Shown one piece after another: positions 39,400-48,925 of a stretch of DNA of 64,000 nt. How positions within the stretch are numbered: the first letter of the stretch is position 1; every line of letters starts with the position of its first letter. This DNA is from Ereboglobus sp. (lineage in GTDB: Bacteria > Verrucomicrobiota > Verrucomicrobiia > Opitutales > Opitutaceae). Under the pieces are notes generated by a model. It had not been told where the DNA came from. It searched no databases and saw only the letters and a program-made list of their open reading frames with translations. Location: assembly GCA_029974595.1 (NCBI GenBank), contig JARKRC010000063.1, positions 313,408-377,407 of the forward strand, given 5' to 3'. Made by a program: the position numbers and the translations under genes.

Positions 39400-40029
39400 T
39401 TATTGGCAATCTGCCTCGCCCATATTTTTCCCCATTTGCACCCGTAATCGTTTCAGCTCCGCATTCATTTCCACACGACGGTTGAACTGTTTTTCTTGCG
39501 AAACCTTTTTTTGCAATGCGGCGATTTTTTCCTCCAGGTCTTTTGATTGCTTCGCCAGCTTCAGGGCATCGTTCAGTGAATGTTCTTCAGCGATCTTGAT
39601 ACCGCTGATTTGGGCGACCAAATTTTGCCAGATCGCATCCAGACCAAGCCCGATGAGGGTGATCCGCCATTCGTTTACCGGCCTCCATTCGGTCTGGAAA
39701 AAATGCCCTGCATGAACAATCGCCAGACGCGCTCTCTCATCATGCTCAAGCAGGAAAAGCACATGCTGCCGCGTCCCTTTGGAAAACAGTAGAAGGTTTC
39801 GTTTGTCGCATTTTTTCGTTCGCAATACAAAACGCAGCACGAATACCGCCTTTACCTGATCCCCTGCGCTGCAATTTACGGTGGCCGGCGAGATTTCGTT
39901 CACAAAAAACATCTGTCTGATTTCATCATCGAAACGCTGCCTGTCCGGCGCGCCCAAACCGCATTTGGCAAAAAAACTTTTCTTGGGAAGCGTGCGTGAT
40001 ATTTCAGTGCCGACTGGGAGGTGAAGCAT
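39400..40029 (-). CDS. DUF4391-family protein, last gene of the restriction operon
   Basis: A 209-aa protein that matches what is remembered of DUF4391 proteins by its beginning (LPVGTEISRTLPKKSFF), its Cys/Thr middle part (SPATVNCSAGDQVKAVFVLRFVLR) and its C-terminal charged helices (LAKQSKDLEEKIAALQKKVSQEKQFNRRVEMNAELKRLRVQM), which form a coiled coil. DUF4391 genes are often found beside type III-like restriction and helicase genes; that is family knowledge, and the function is unknown. ATG 40029 lies 11 nt after the helicase stop; a start at 40071 would overlap the helicase gene by 31 bp. A GGAGT near 40053 sits about 20 nt upstream of ATG 40029, a little far for a binding site. Confidence 0.75.
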   Translation of the reverse strand: MLHLPVGTEISRTLPKKSFFAKCGLGAPDRQRFDDEIRQMFFVNEISPATVNCSAGDQVKAVFVLRFVLRTKKCDKRNLLLFSKGTRQHVLFLLEHDERARLAIVHAGHFFQTEWRPVNEWRITLIGLGLDAIWQNLVAQISGIKIAEEHSLNDALKLAKQSKDLEEKIAALQKKVSQEKQFNRRVEMNAELKRLRVQMGKNMGEADCQ

Positions 40030-40040
40030 GGCGGGGACGA

Positions 40041-43000
40041 TTAAACAGACTCCTTTACAATGAGAAAACAAATGAGTTCAAAATCATCCAATCCGGAGAT
40101 GCCATCACCAATGAGACTCACCGCATCTCCACCCAAAAAGTCGTCAACTTGGGACTGGTCTTTTGCCTGCACCACGGCTTTCACCGCCTTGCCAAGCAGC
40201 TCTGAATAAAACCGCATGTCCCTGCCGTCCTTGGTCTTCTGGTTATGCTTCTGGCAAAGCGAATGAATCGGCTTGGTTTTTCCCTTGCAAAGAAAGCGCA
40301 GTTTATCGAGCACTTCCTTCGGAGACAGGTGATTGAGCAGGACTGTCCCGTCATCACGGACATAAACCAAATAAAAAGGATGCAAGCGGTTTTGTTTGTC
40401 TGCATTGATACTGCCGTGGCGATTCTTTAATATGAAAACAACACCGGGGGGGGCGTCGGGCGAGGCGGCAGCCACCGCGCTCATCCCGAATGGCACCTCG
40501 TCCAAGTCCTCATGCCTTTTTGCATATTCGAGCAAATCGAGCCGGAATTCATTCAATCCCAAATCCATGATGGAAATCCCCGTGCTCATCTCCTCGATGT
40601 CCACCACCTCCTCATGAAGCCGCTTTAGCTGCTTTTCACGGTAGCCATCCGACTCGGCCTGCCCGGCGGTGGATTCATTATTGATGGGATTGTCGCCGGC
40701 AGTCGCTGTTGCCGTGAGGAAGACGACTTTCATGCGGGTTTCCACCCGCTCCTTGAGCTGGATGTATTCGTCGAGCCTTAAATCCGGCCAGAAATTGACA
40801 AGCTGGATGCATCCATTGCGACTGCCAATGCGGTCAATGCGACCGAACCGCTGTATGATGCGCACAGGATTCCAGTGAATGTCATAGTTTATGAGGAAAT
40901 CGCAGTCCTGAAGATTTTGTCCCTCGGAAATGCAATCGGTGCCAATGAGCACATCTATCTCCGCCGCATTGCCAGGCATGAGCAGCGCCTTTTCCTTGGA
41001 GAGGGGCGAAAAGCAGGTGAGGACGGTGTTGAAGTCGGCACGTAACTTTTGCACGGTGCTGCGGCCATCCACGCCACCGGTAATCATGGCCGTATCCAAG
41101 CCAAACTGGGCCTTCACAAAAGGCGCGGTGTGTTCGTAAAGATATTCGGCTGTATCGGCAAAGGCCGTAAAAATAAGGACCTTCCGGTTGCCGGGATTCA
41201 GGGGTGCTGCGACTTTTTCCTTAATCACTTCCAGCAATTTTTGCAGCTTGCTGTCATGCTCCGGCGTGATGATCGCGATTGTGGACGCCAGCTCTGACAA
41301 CGTGGCCGCATCCTGTCTCAATTCGTCGCGCCAAGTCCGCCAATCCATGTCGGCCAGATTCACCGGCTGCCTGCCGCCCGAGAAAAAATCGGTGTTCACA
41401 TCATCCCCGTCGAAATCTCGCGTCGCAGGCGCTGATTCCGTATCAAAAACACCTCCGCTTTGATTCGACTCATAGGTATCGATGCGCGCAATGGCACCTT
41501 CGATCAATTCCTTGATCTTTCCGATGGTTTTCCCGAATGAATATACGGAGCTTTCAAGACGCTTGAGCAGGTTTACGGCAACCAGTCGCTGCAATCCCTG
41601 TTCTCGCCCTGTTTGGGTAAGCCCGCTTTTCCCGGCATCGTCGGTCGCTTTGTCGTAAAGCGCCTTTTTGCTGGGAAAAACATGCACCGTCGGCGTGTAG
41701 ATGGTCAGGTTTAGGGACATCAGCCTTGTAAAAATCTCCTTGTAACTGATAGCCCCGGGAAGAGCCGTCAGCGGTGGGTGCAGCGAGCGGGGCGGCAGCC
41801 GTTCGGGAAATTTCCCGATGTTTGCCATGTTATAGTATTTCTCAATGTGCTTGCGAGAGCGGGCGATGGTCACGCTATCGAGCACTTCAAAGAAATCGAA
41901 GTCCAGCAGCTCCAGCAATGAGGCCGTGGAGCGCTCTTCGGGAGGCATCGCGCTCCATTCGTTAAATGCGCGCTGCGCGCTGCGAAAAATTTCGTCGATG
42001 GAGCGCTTTGCATCCAGCTTGTCGTCAATCAAACGCGGGTTTCCCTCATAAGCCAGCGCGAGCTGGTTTTTCAAATCGTTCAGGCGCGTATTCACCGGTG
42101 TCGCCGATAGCATCAGCACCTTTGTTTTTACTCCGGAGCGGATGACGCGGTTGAGCAGCCGGGTGTAACGGTTCTCCGCGCCGGAATCATTTTCGGAATC
42201 ATCGGCACCCGCGCCGCCGTTGCGAAAGTTATGCGACTCATCAATCACCACGAGATCGTAGTTGCCCCAGTTCAGCCGGCCCAGTTCCAGTCCGTTTGAT
42301 TCGCCGCCATCACGTGAAAGATCGGTGTGGAAAAGCACATCGTAGCGCAGACGGTCGGCGGCCACCGGATTGTTCACGTAATTCGCCTTGAAGGTATTCC
42401 AGTTTGCAGACAGTTTTTTGGGACACAAAACGAGCACGTTTTTGTTGCGATCCTCATAGTATTTGATGACCGCGAGCGCGGTGAATGTTTTGCCCAATCC
42501 CACACTATCGGCGAGAATGCACCCGTTGTAGCGTTCCAGCTTGTTGATGATGGCGAGGGTGGCGTCGCGCTGGAAATCATAGAGCTTGCCCCAAATCCGG
42601 CTCTTCTTGAAACCGGTGGCTTCGTTGGGCAGCACGTCTTCCGAAACATCCTCCAGAAATTCCTTAAAAATGTTATAGAGGGTTACAATATAGACGAACT
42701 CCGGCGGATTTTCCTCGTAGGCGGCGGTGATGCAATCAATGACCTCGTCGGTGACCTCCTGCACCTTGGCCTTGTCATTCCAAATAGTATTGAACAGGCG
42801 GAGATACTCGTCGCTGGCGGGCGTCCCGAATTTGTTGACCATGTAGTAGGCATTGTCGCCGCGTTCGCATCCAATGTCCACCGTGGTAAATCCGCTGACC
42901 GGCATGTAGGTCGAGGCGGGCGCGTCCGGCATGGCGACATGGATGAATCCGGCCATGTTTTCATTGGTCACATTGGATTTGAAGACCACCTTGCGGCGAA

Positions 43001-43322
43001 TCCACTCCGCGCACTCCCGCGCCACCGCTTTTTGCGTGAGCTCGTTGCGCAGCTTTATTTCGAATTCGTTTCCGTGGAGCGTGCGCTCACGGTTCAGGCG
43101 CGGAATATAAAATTCGCGCTTCTCCTTTCTGGCCTTTTCAGCGACAAAAGTCGGCGAAGTAAAAATAAATCGCAACTCGCTCACCGCATCCAATTGCATT
43201 CTCAACTGATTGTAGGCATAGATGGAGAAACAGGCGGCGGCGATGCTCAGGCGGCTTTCGGGAACGATGGTTTTCTCCAGATCGTCCCGGAGAATCCGGT
43301 TTATATTGTCGAAGATTTGCAT
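40041..43322 (-). CDS. SNF2-type helicase of the extended type III restriction operon
   Basis: A 1093-aa superfamily 2 helicase. The N-terminal about 250 residues are not recognised in detail, though FVAEKARKEKREFYIPRLNRERTLHG has a PLD-like spacing that I cannot confirm. The core has LADSVGLGKTFTALAVI (motif I, Walker A), VIDESHNFRN (motif II, DExH), LSATPVN (motif III) and, in RecA2, LIGTDCISEGQNLQDCDFLINYDIHWNPVRIIQRFGRIDRIGS (motifs V and VI). It starts 17 nt after the Res gene on the same strand, so one operon is almost certain. It may translocate on DNA for the restriction complex or give a second defence function. It is not part of minimal type III systems, which need only Mod and Res. 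Confidence 0.88.
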   Translation of the reverse strand: MQIFDNINRILRDDLEKTIVPESRLSIAAACFSIYAYNQLRMQLDAVSELRFIFTSPTFVAEKARKEKREFYIPRLNRERTLHGNEFEIKLRNELTQKAVARECAEWIRRKVVFKSNVTNENMAGFIHVAMPDAPASTYMPVSGFTTVDIGCERGDNAYYMVNKFGTPASDEYLRLFNTIWNDKAKVQEVTDEVIDCITAAYEENPPEFVYIVTLYNIFKEFLEDVSEDVLPNEATGFKKSRIWGKLYDFQRDATLAIINKLERYNGCILADSVGLGKTFTALAVIKYYEDRNKNVLVLCPKKLSANWNTFKANYVNNPVAADRLRYDVLFHTDLSRDGGESNGLELGRLNWGNYDLVVIDESHNFRNGGAGADDSENDSGAENRYTRLLNRVIRSGVKTKVLMLSATPVNTRLNDLKNQLALAYEGNPRLIDDKLDAKRSIDEIFRSAQRAFNEWSAMPPEERSTASLLELLDFDFFEVLDSVTIARSRKHIEKYYNMANIGKFPERLPPRSLHPPLTALPGAISYKEIFTRLMSLNLTIYTPTVHVFPSKKALYDKATDDAGKSGLTQTGREQGLQRLVAVNLLKRLESSVYSFGKTIGKIKELIEGAIARIDTYESNQSGGVFDTESAPATRDFDGDDVNTDFFSGGRQPVNLADMDWRTWRDELRQDAATLSELASTIAIITPEHDSKLQKLLEVIKEKVAAPLNPGNRKVLIFTAFADTAEYLYEHTAPFVKAQFGLDTAMITGGVDGRSTVQKLRADFNTVLTCFSPLSKEKALLMPGNAAEIDVLIGTDCISEGQNLQDCDFLINYDIHWNPVRIIQRFGRIDRIGSRNGCIQLVNFWPDLRLDEYIQLKERVETRMKVVFLTATATAGDNPINNESTAGQAESDGYREKQLKRLHEEVVDIEEMSTGISIMDLGLNEFRLDLLEYAKRHEDLDEVPFGMSAVAAASPDAPPGVVFILKNRHGSINADKQNRLHPFYLVYVRDDGTVLLNHLSPKEVLDKLRFLCKGKTKPIHSLCQKHNQKTKDGRDMRFYSELLGKAVKAVVQAKDQSQVDDFLGGDAVSLIGDGISGLDDFELICFLIVKESV

Positions 43323-43339
43323 GGTGGTGTGCGATTGTG

Positions 43340-46300
43340 TTATTTCATTACCTTTCCGAGCAGGGCGGCGTAGGAATCCACGACGTCATAGCGGACATTC
43401 TTGGAGCTGATCGCGGTGAAGTGTTTGAGCGCGCAGGTGATTTTAGCCGCCTCGATCCCGCGCAGTTGCAGCGTGGCCATGTCGCCCTTTGTCTCGGCGA
43501 CAAAATAAATATGCTTTACCTTGCCTTCGTAAAACGCCACCGCCCAATCGGGGCTGTATTTTCCGACAGGCGTCGATATGAAGAATCCCCGCGGCAGTTT
43601 TATATATACCGCCACTTCATCCTTGGCCGCTTCCAGTTGCGCCGCGAAATCGCGCTCGGTTTTCGAATCGGAATCAAACAGCACATGGTCGTATAAATGC
43701 CGCCTAGCCGCCATCGTGTTGGCGGGGCTGCCTTTCAATCCGGGTTCGGTGAATATCTCCATGCCGTAGGTTTCCTTCAGTGGATTATAGGTGATGTGTT
43801 CCACTATGACCGTCGCCAGGGTCTCCCGGATGAGACGCGAGGCCTTGATGATGAAATCCTCCGGGTTGTCCTTGAATTGCGCAAAGCGCGGCGCTGCCAT
43901 TTGTTTCAGGATTGCCGCCACGGTCGCCCGGGTCAGGCCGGTTTCGGTAACGATGCGTCCGATGAGATCATACTTCACCGTCGCGCCGCTCGCGACGTTC
44001 GCCACATGGCTTTTTGTCGCAGTCATCGACATCGCCCCGCCCGCTGCGAGCGTTGCCTTCGATTCGATTTTCTGAAGCTCGCCACCCTGCACAACAAACA
44101 GGATTTTGGTCACCTCCAGTTTTTGATTCAGCTCTGCAACGGCCTTTCGGATCAATTCCTCCGAATCAAAACTCACGGTATAGGCGCTTTTCCGGTTGAT
44201 CTGCTCCCACAGTTTTTTGAATTCCGCCGACTCCAGCTTGTCCTTGTTCAACCGCACCGGCACTTCCGTGCCTTTGCCATTCTCGGGACGATGCGCGGAG
44301 GGATCATACACGGTGTCGAGAATGGCCGCGACATGCCGCGCTTCCACGCCGGGGGGCAATGATTCCGCCGGCAACTCCACCACACCCGCCGCCTTTGCCG
44401 CATGGTATTTTTCCGTCAACTCGCCCTTTTTCACATAACCTTGCGTGATGAGCGCCTCGTAGATCTCCTGCGCCGCCTCCTGATCGATGACACCGCCGGC
44501 CCCTGTTGTCGCGTTGCTCCAGACTTTTCCTACGAAGAGCATCACGTCCACCTTGCGCGGGCGATCCGCCAGCGCTTCGGCCATTTCCTTCTGCAACGAC
44601 GTGCAGAAAGCGTCGTAACTCTCGTTGGCCACCACGGTCAGGACGTTGAGATCATGCACGGCGTTCTGCAAAACCTGCGCGTCCATCCGTTCGCCGTGCT
44701 GGTTGACGCAGAGGCGCAGGCCGCGGCCCACTTCCTGCCGTTTGCGCACGTCACTGCCGCTCGTTTTGAGGGTGCAGATTTGGAAAACATTCGGGTTGTC
44801 CCAGCCTTCACGCAGGGCGGAGTGTGAAAAAATAAAGCGCACCGGCTCCTCGCGGCTCAAAAGCAGCTCCTTGTTTTTCATGATGAGGTCGTAGGCGTCG
44901 GCGTCCTCGGATTCATCGCTGCCCCGCGCCTTTTTGCTTTCCACAAAACGGCTTGCCCCGGTCTTCTTGTTTTTATCCACCGAAAAATATCCGGCATGGG
45001 TTTTCTCCGCCGAGATGCCCGACAGGTAGCGCTGGTAATCCCCCTCTCCAAACTCTGTCTGCCAGCCTTGCAAAATGGCGCGGTATTCCTCCTCGAAAAT
45101 GTGCGCGTATTCGCCCGGCTTCCCTTCGTCGTTGTCGTCGTAGGCGCGGTATTTGGCCACCGCATCAATAAAAAACAGGGAGAGCACCTTGATGCCGTGG
45201 GGAAAAAGCCTCCGCTCCTTTTCCAGATGCGAAAGGATAGTCTCACGGATTTGGATGCGCCTCAACTGCCCTTCGTCCACCGCGCCGATCATCTCGCCGG
45301 CGTGAATCTTTTTGCCATTCCTCAACTCCACGCTGTTGTCGCGTCCGTCGATGCGCACCACCGTCCAGCCTTCGCGATATTCGTCCAGTTTATCGCCGCT
45401 CTTGTCGCCGGAATGTTCGTAAATATTAAAACCTTCGGTGACGGTTTGACGCCGCTTGCGAATGCTGTGCGCGCCCTTGCAATCGAACTCAATCGTGGCG
45501 GAGGGCGGCTTGTCGCGAAAGAGATTGATGCTTTCCAGATACAGATATCCGCCGGTCGCGGAGCTTCCGAGCTGCGTGATGCCTTTCACCGCGATCTTTT
45601 TCACCAGCTTCTTGTTGTAGGCGTCGAGCGCGTCCAGGCGATACACCATGTTGTATTCGCGCCCCTCCTTGTGCGTCGCGGAATAGCGCAGCGTGAACAG
45701 CGGATTGAACTTTTTCAGTCCCGCCTGCGTGGCCGGGCCTTCCACGCTTTGCGGCTCGTCGATGATGAGGATCGGGTTCGTTTTCGCCAGCACATCAATC
45801 GGCCTGCGGCTGCGAAACGTGTCCAGCTCCATGTCGATGCGCCGGGCATCCTTGCCCTTGGCATTGAAAGCCTGCGCATTGATAATCATCACGTTCACCG
45901 CCTCGCTGGATGCGAAACGCTCGATCTCCGTCAGATTTTTTGAATTGTAGATGAAATAACGAATCCGCCGGTTGTAGTCCTCGGCAAAATGCTCTCCGGT
46001 GATCTGAAAGGATTTGAAAACGCCCTCGCGAATCGCCACCGACGGCACCACCACGATGAATTTGCTCCAGCCGTAGCGTTTGTTCAGCTCCAGCATCGTC
46101 TTGATATAGGTGTAGGTCTTGCCGGTGCCGGTCTCCATTTCCACCGTGAGGTTGTAGCGCCCGTCAAGCTGTCCGTCGGTCCGCAATCCGTTTGTCCGTT
46201 GCACACGCCGCACATTATCCAATACCGCCGCATCCGGCAATGCAATGCGGGCATTGCTCCAGCCGGTGAAATGGATGTCGGCCTCGGTCTGCTGTTGCGC

Positions 46301-46423
46301 ATTCGCCGCCGCGCCCTTGTCCATGAGATAACGGTGCGTGGCGTAGGGCTGGCCTGCGAAGACCTCGCAAACGGCATGGGCGGCGTCGGATTGGAAGGGT
46401 TGATGCTTGAATTTCAGTTTCAT
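43340..46423 (-). CDS. Type III restriction enzyme Res subunit-like helicase-nuclease
   Basis: A 1027-aa protein with an N-terminal SF2 helicase core: VEMETGTGKTYTYIKTMLEL (Walker A), IIDEPQSVEGPA (DEPx box) and RYSATHKEGREYN. Further on, FSHSALREGWDNPNVFQICTLKTSG...RQEVGRGLRLCVNQ gives motifs V and VI. The C-terminal region has SPDWAVAFYEGKVKHIYFVAETKG, whose Asp and Glu-x-Lys fit a PD-(D/E)XK nuclease, as in type III Res. The ATG (46423) overlaps the stop of Mod by 4 bp (ATGA), so the two are translationally coupled. Function: ATP-dependent translocation and cleavage between two unmodified sites, with Mod supplying recognition. Confidence 0.92.
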   Translation of the reverse strand: MKLKFKHQPFQSDAAHAVCEVFAGQPYATHRYLMDKGAAANAQQQTEADIHFTGWSNARIALPDAAVLDNVRRVQRTNGLRTDGQLDGRYNLTVEMETGTGKTYTYIKTMLELNKRYGWSKFIVVVPSVAIREGVFKSFQITGEHFAEDYNRRIRYFIYNSKNLTEIERFASSEAVNVMIINAQAFNAKGKDARRIDMELDTFRSRRPIDVLAKTNPILIIDEPQSVEGPATQAGLKKFNPLFTLRYSATHKEGREYNMVYRLDALDAYNKKLVKKIAVKGITQLGSSATGGYLYLESINLFRDKPPSATIEFDCKGAHSIRKRRQTVTEGFNIYEHSGDKSGDKLDEYREGWTVVRIDGRDNSVELRNGKKIHAGEMIGAVDEGQLRRIQIRETILSHLEKERRLFPHGIKVLSLFFIDAVAKYRAYDDNDEGKPGEYAHIFEEEYRAILQGWQTEFGEGDYQRYLSGISAEKTHAGYFSVDKNKKTGASRFVESKKARGSDESEDADAYDLIMKNKELLLSREEPVRFIFSHSALREGWDNPNVFQICTLKTSGSDVRKRQEVGRGLRLCVNQHGERMDAQVLQNAVHDLNVLTVVANESYDAFCTSLQKEMAEALADRPRKVDVMLFVGKVWSNATTGAGGVIDQEAAQEIYEALITQGYVKKGELTEKYHAAKAAGVVELPAESLPPGVEARHVAAILDTVYDPSAHRPENGKGTEVPVRLNKDKLESAEFKKLWEQINRKSAYTVSFDSEELIRKAVAELNQKLEVTKILFVVQGGELQKIESKATLAAGGAMSMTATKSHVANVASGATVKYDLIGRIVTETGLTRATVAAILKQMAAPRFAQFKDNPEDFIIKASRLIRETLATVIVEHITYNPLKETYGMEIFTEPGLKGSPANTMAARRHLYDHVLFDSDSKTERDFAAQLEAAKDEVAVYIKLPRGFFISTPVGKYSPDWAVAFYEGKVKHIYFVAETKGDMATLQLRGIEAAKITCALKHFTAISSKNVRYDVVDSYAALLGKVMK

Positions 46424-48519
46424 ATTACCTTCACCTCGGTGCCGGGGGAGATCGTCTTGAAGATTTCAAAGACATTTATTTTTGCCGCGCTGTCGGCGAA
46501 ACACGCATCGCAAAACACCGCCCGCAAGGGGGCGCGTTGCGCAATCGTGAACACCGCCTTTTCCGGAATGGCGGGATCGAAACATGCCACCAGATCGCCG
46601 TCATTATAGGTATGGACGGTCACGCCCGCGAGTTGCTCGCTGCGGCAAGGCAGCGAAAGCGGCAGCCCCCAATCCAGCAAACACCCGAACAACAAATCCT
46701 CGCTGCTCCGGTCGGGCTTGATGTGGCTTGTCACCCCTTCCAGCAAATCTTGGGCAATCGCGTCAGGATTATAATAAATGTCCTCCACGTTGGAGGAATC
46801 CACCTTGAACACTCGAAATCCAATGTCGGGCATGGACACCTCCCCGGATTCCTGACCCTCAAATAGGGATGCGTCGTCCGCCTTTTTGTTCTTTTTCAGC
46901 TCGGCGACAATTTTTTCGCCTGCGCGTCGAATGCGTTCCTTGCCAATTTCGCAAATGTTTTTGAACCCCGCTTTGGCTGCTTCTGAAGCTTCCGGAGTGG
47001 ATTCGGGCCACTGCACCATAATAAACTTTCTTTTCCCCGCATCCTCGGCATTGAGCTGTATCACGGCGTGGGCGGTCGTTGCAGAACCAGAGAAAAAATC
47101 AAGGATGATAGAATCCTCCTTGATAAATATATTTGTCAATAATTTAATTATATCAATTGGCTTTGGAAAATCAAAAACAACCTTATTTTGAAATAAAACA
47201 TTCATTTCAGAGCGTCCTCGCGACGTATCAACGTCGATATAATTCACGAATTTCTGCTCTTTAAGGCCATCTTCGCTTACTCGATCTTTTTGATAAACAT
47301 ACCATCCGTCGGGTTCTTTAACAAATATGAGGTTTTGCTGATATTCATTTCTAAATTTCTCCATGCCCCAACGCCATACGCGTTGTTTTTTATATTTTTC
47401 GTTCCATTTAGGAATAATTCGCTTAAATCCTTTTTTTATGAGTGAGATACCGCATTCGGATGTGTTGATCTCCCATGTATCATTGTCGCGTTTTTTTTCA
47501 TCAATAGTAATTGCCTCATTGAACTCTGGATTATAATATATCGAATAGCATAGGTTGGGCCGATTGTTTACATCAAATGCTGCTGTTCCATTATGCAATG
47601 GATAACCTTTTTTATAAAAAGATATATTATCTTTTAGGCTATAGTTTTTGATGTCCACTTCAACTTGATTGCTGAATGTGATTAATTTTGACTCATTTTT
47701 TGAATACATTAAAATATATTCACATGTTGTCTTAATATGCTTATCCATCTGACGTCCCTTCTTATTGTTATGCCAAATAAATTTGGTAATGAAGTTTTCT
47801 TCTCCGAACACCTCGTCGCAAATTTTTATCAACTGCGCAACTTCGCCATCATCAATTGAAATAAAAATCGCCCCGTCTTCTCGCAGCAAACTTCTCGCAA
47901 TGAGCAACCGCGAATAGATCATCGAACACCAGTCGGAATGAAAGCGCCCGTTGGTTTCCGTATTCTTAAACAAGTGCTCTCCGGTTTCCTCATCTTCAAT
48001 GCCGAGTTCCGCCTCGTAATCCTCCTTTTTCGCCGCAAAATTATCCCGATAGATAAAGTCATTCCCCGTATTATAGGGCGGATCAATATAGATCATTTTC
48101 ACCTTTCCGAGATAACTTTCCTGCAACAACTTCAAGACCTCCAGATTGTCGCCTTCGATATAAAGGTTTCCGGTGGTGTCCCAATTTTTGCTCTCCGCGG
48201 GGCAGGGACGCAGTGTTTTTCGGATGGGTTTGCCTGCTTCCAAGGCGGCAGCCTTTTTGCCCACCCAAGTGAAATCGTAAGCCTCGCGAGGTTCGCTCGC
48301 CGCCTCGCCCAGCGCTTCCTTCAAGCGCTCAAAATGAATCGTGCGCCGCAGTTGTCCGGTGGCATCGCGTGCCTCGGTTACGACGCCGGGAAACAAGCGG
48401 GCAATCCTCGCAATGTTTTCCTGAACGCCATCGGGGGTTTCAAGGCGAGGCCGTGGCGGAGTGGCAGAACGCGTGCGAGCAGCAGAACCTGCATCGCCTT
48501 GAGAGGTGAGTTTGGGCAT
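46420..48519 (-). CDS. Type III (beta-class) N6-adenine DNA methyltransferase Mod with AT-rich target-recognition region
   Basis: Mod methylates adenine in the recognition site and directs the Res subunit. The 699-aa protein has motif IV MIYIDPPYNTGNDFIYRDNF near residues 145-165 and, later, the AdoMet-binding motif I IILDFFSGSATTAHAVIQL near residues 470-490. This DPPY-before-FxGxx order is that of beta-class, type III enzymes. The DNA between them, about nt 47100-47900, is markedly AT-rich against GC-rich flanks and encodes Lys/Asn/Tyr-rich sequence. It corresponds to the target-recognition domain, which is often exchanged between strains. The start ATG 48519 follows a structured intergenic region. 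It is the first gene of the operon with Res, helicase and DUF4391. Confidence 0.93.
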   Translation of the reverse strand: MPKLTSQGDAGSAARTRSATPPRPRLETPDGVQENIARIARLFPGVVTEARDATGQLRRTIHFERLKEALGEAASEPREAYDFTWVGKKAAALEAGKPIRKTLRPCPAESKNWDTTGNLYIEGDNLEVLKLLQESYLGKVKMIYIDPPYNTGNDFIYRDNFAAKKEDYEAELGIEDEETGEHLFKNTETNGRFHSDWCSMIYSRLLIARSLLREDGAIFISIDDGEVAQLIKICDEVFGEENFITKFIWHNNKKGRQMDKHIKTTCEYILMYSKNESKLITFSNQVEVDIKNYSLKDNISFYKKGYPLHNGTAAFDVNNRPNLCYSIYYNPEFNEAITIDEKKRDNDTWEINTSECGISLIKKGFKRIIPKWNEKYKKQRVWRWGMEKFRNEYQQNLIFVKEPDGWYVYQKDRVSEDGLKEQKFVNYIDVDTSRGRSEMNVLFQNKVVFDFPKPIDIIKLLTNIFIKEDSIILDFFSGSATTAHAVIQLNAEDAGKRKFIMVQWPESTPEASEAAKAGFKNICEIGKERIRRAGEKIVAELKKNKKADDASLFEGQESGEVSMPDIGFRVFKVDSSNVEDIYYNPDAIAQDLLEGVTSHIKPDRSSEDLLFGCLLDWGLPLSLPCRSEQLAGVTVHTYNDGDLVACFDPAIPEKAVFTIAQRAPLRAVFCDACFADSAAKINVFEIFKTISPGTEVKVI

Positions 48520-48568
48520 GGCAAGAAATGCGTAATTTCTTGCTAATGCCCTGGTTCGCGCGACGCGC

Positions 48569-48690
48569 GGTAATGCCTGAAAACAGAGAGCGTGCCGGTG
48601 ACACGCTCCGAGTCAGGCATTACCACATGCCTTGGAACAGGCGCTTGCCGACACGCTCGATTGAGCGCGTGCCGTAAAGCACTTCTGTCC
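48569..48690. repeat. Nested hairpins upstream of the Mod operon
   Basis: Outer arms GGTAATGCCTGA (48569-48580) and TCAGGCATTACC (48613-48624) enclose an inner hairpin GAGCGTG (48588-48594) and CACGCTC (48602-48608) with loop CCGGTGA. A further imperfect hairpin (CACGCTC-GATT-GAGCGCGTG) follows at about 48651-48673. The 406-bp gap 48520-48925 otherwise holds the short palindrome GTAGCTTAGCTAC near 48722-48734 and a CCTGTTCATTCTGTCC repeat at 48873-48900. Coding seems unlikely. It could be a noncoding RNA, a repeat cluster or a regulatory region for the divergent pair. Confidence 0.7.
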
Positions 48691-48872
48691 CGTGTGGTTG
48701 TGGTAATTTCGACTCGGACAGTAGCTTAGCTACGCAAAGTTATATTGGTTTATGTGATGATAGATTCCTGGGTGGTTAAAAAAATCGGATCACACGCAGA
48801 TAAAAGCCATCGCCCACGCCGCGCAATCTAATTGAGCGGCTGGCCTTGAATGCCGCGCCTCATGGCCTGTTT

Positions 48873-48900
48873 TCATCCTGTTCATTCTGTCCATCCTGTC
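48873..48900 (+). repeat. TCATCCTGTTCATTCTGTCC short repeat
   Basis: The words TTCATCCTGTTCATTCTGTCC and ATCCTGTC lie 26-50 bp before the exonuclease ATG. They match the words of the repeat family at 9330-9384 and 2660-2745; only one arm is seen. Confidence 0.5.
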
Positions 48901-48925
48901 TAAAAATCTCCCGAAACATTCTCTC

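Noticed and set aside
43340..48519. DISARM or BREX identity for the defence operon
   Set aside because: The expected DUF1998, PLD-only, PglZ or BrxC/BrxL partners are absent; beta-class Mod with coupled Res is type III-like.
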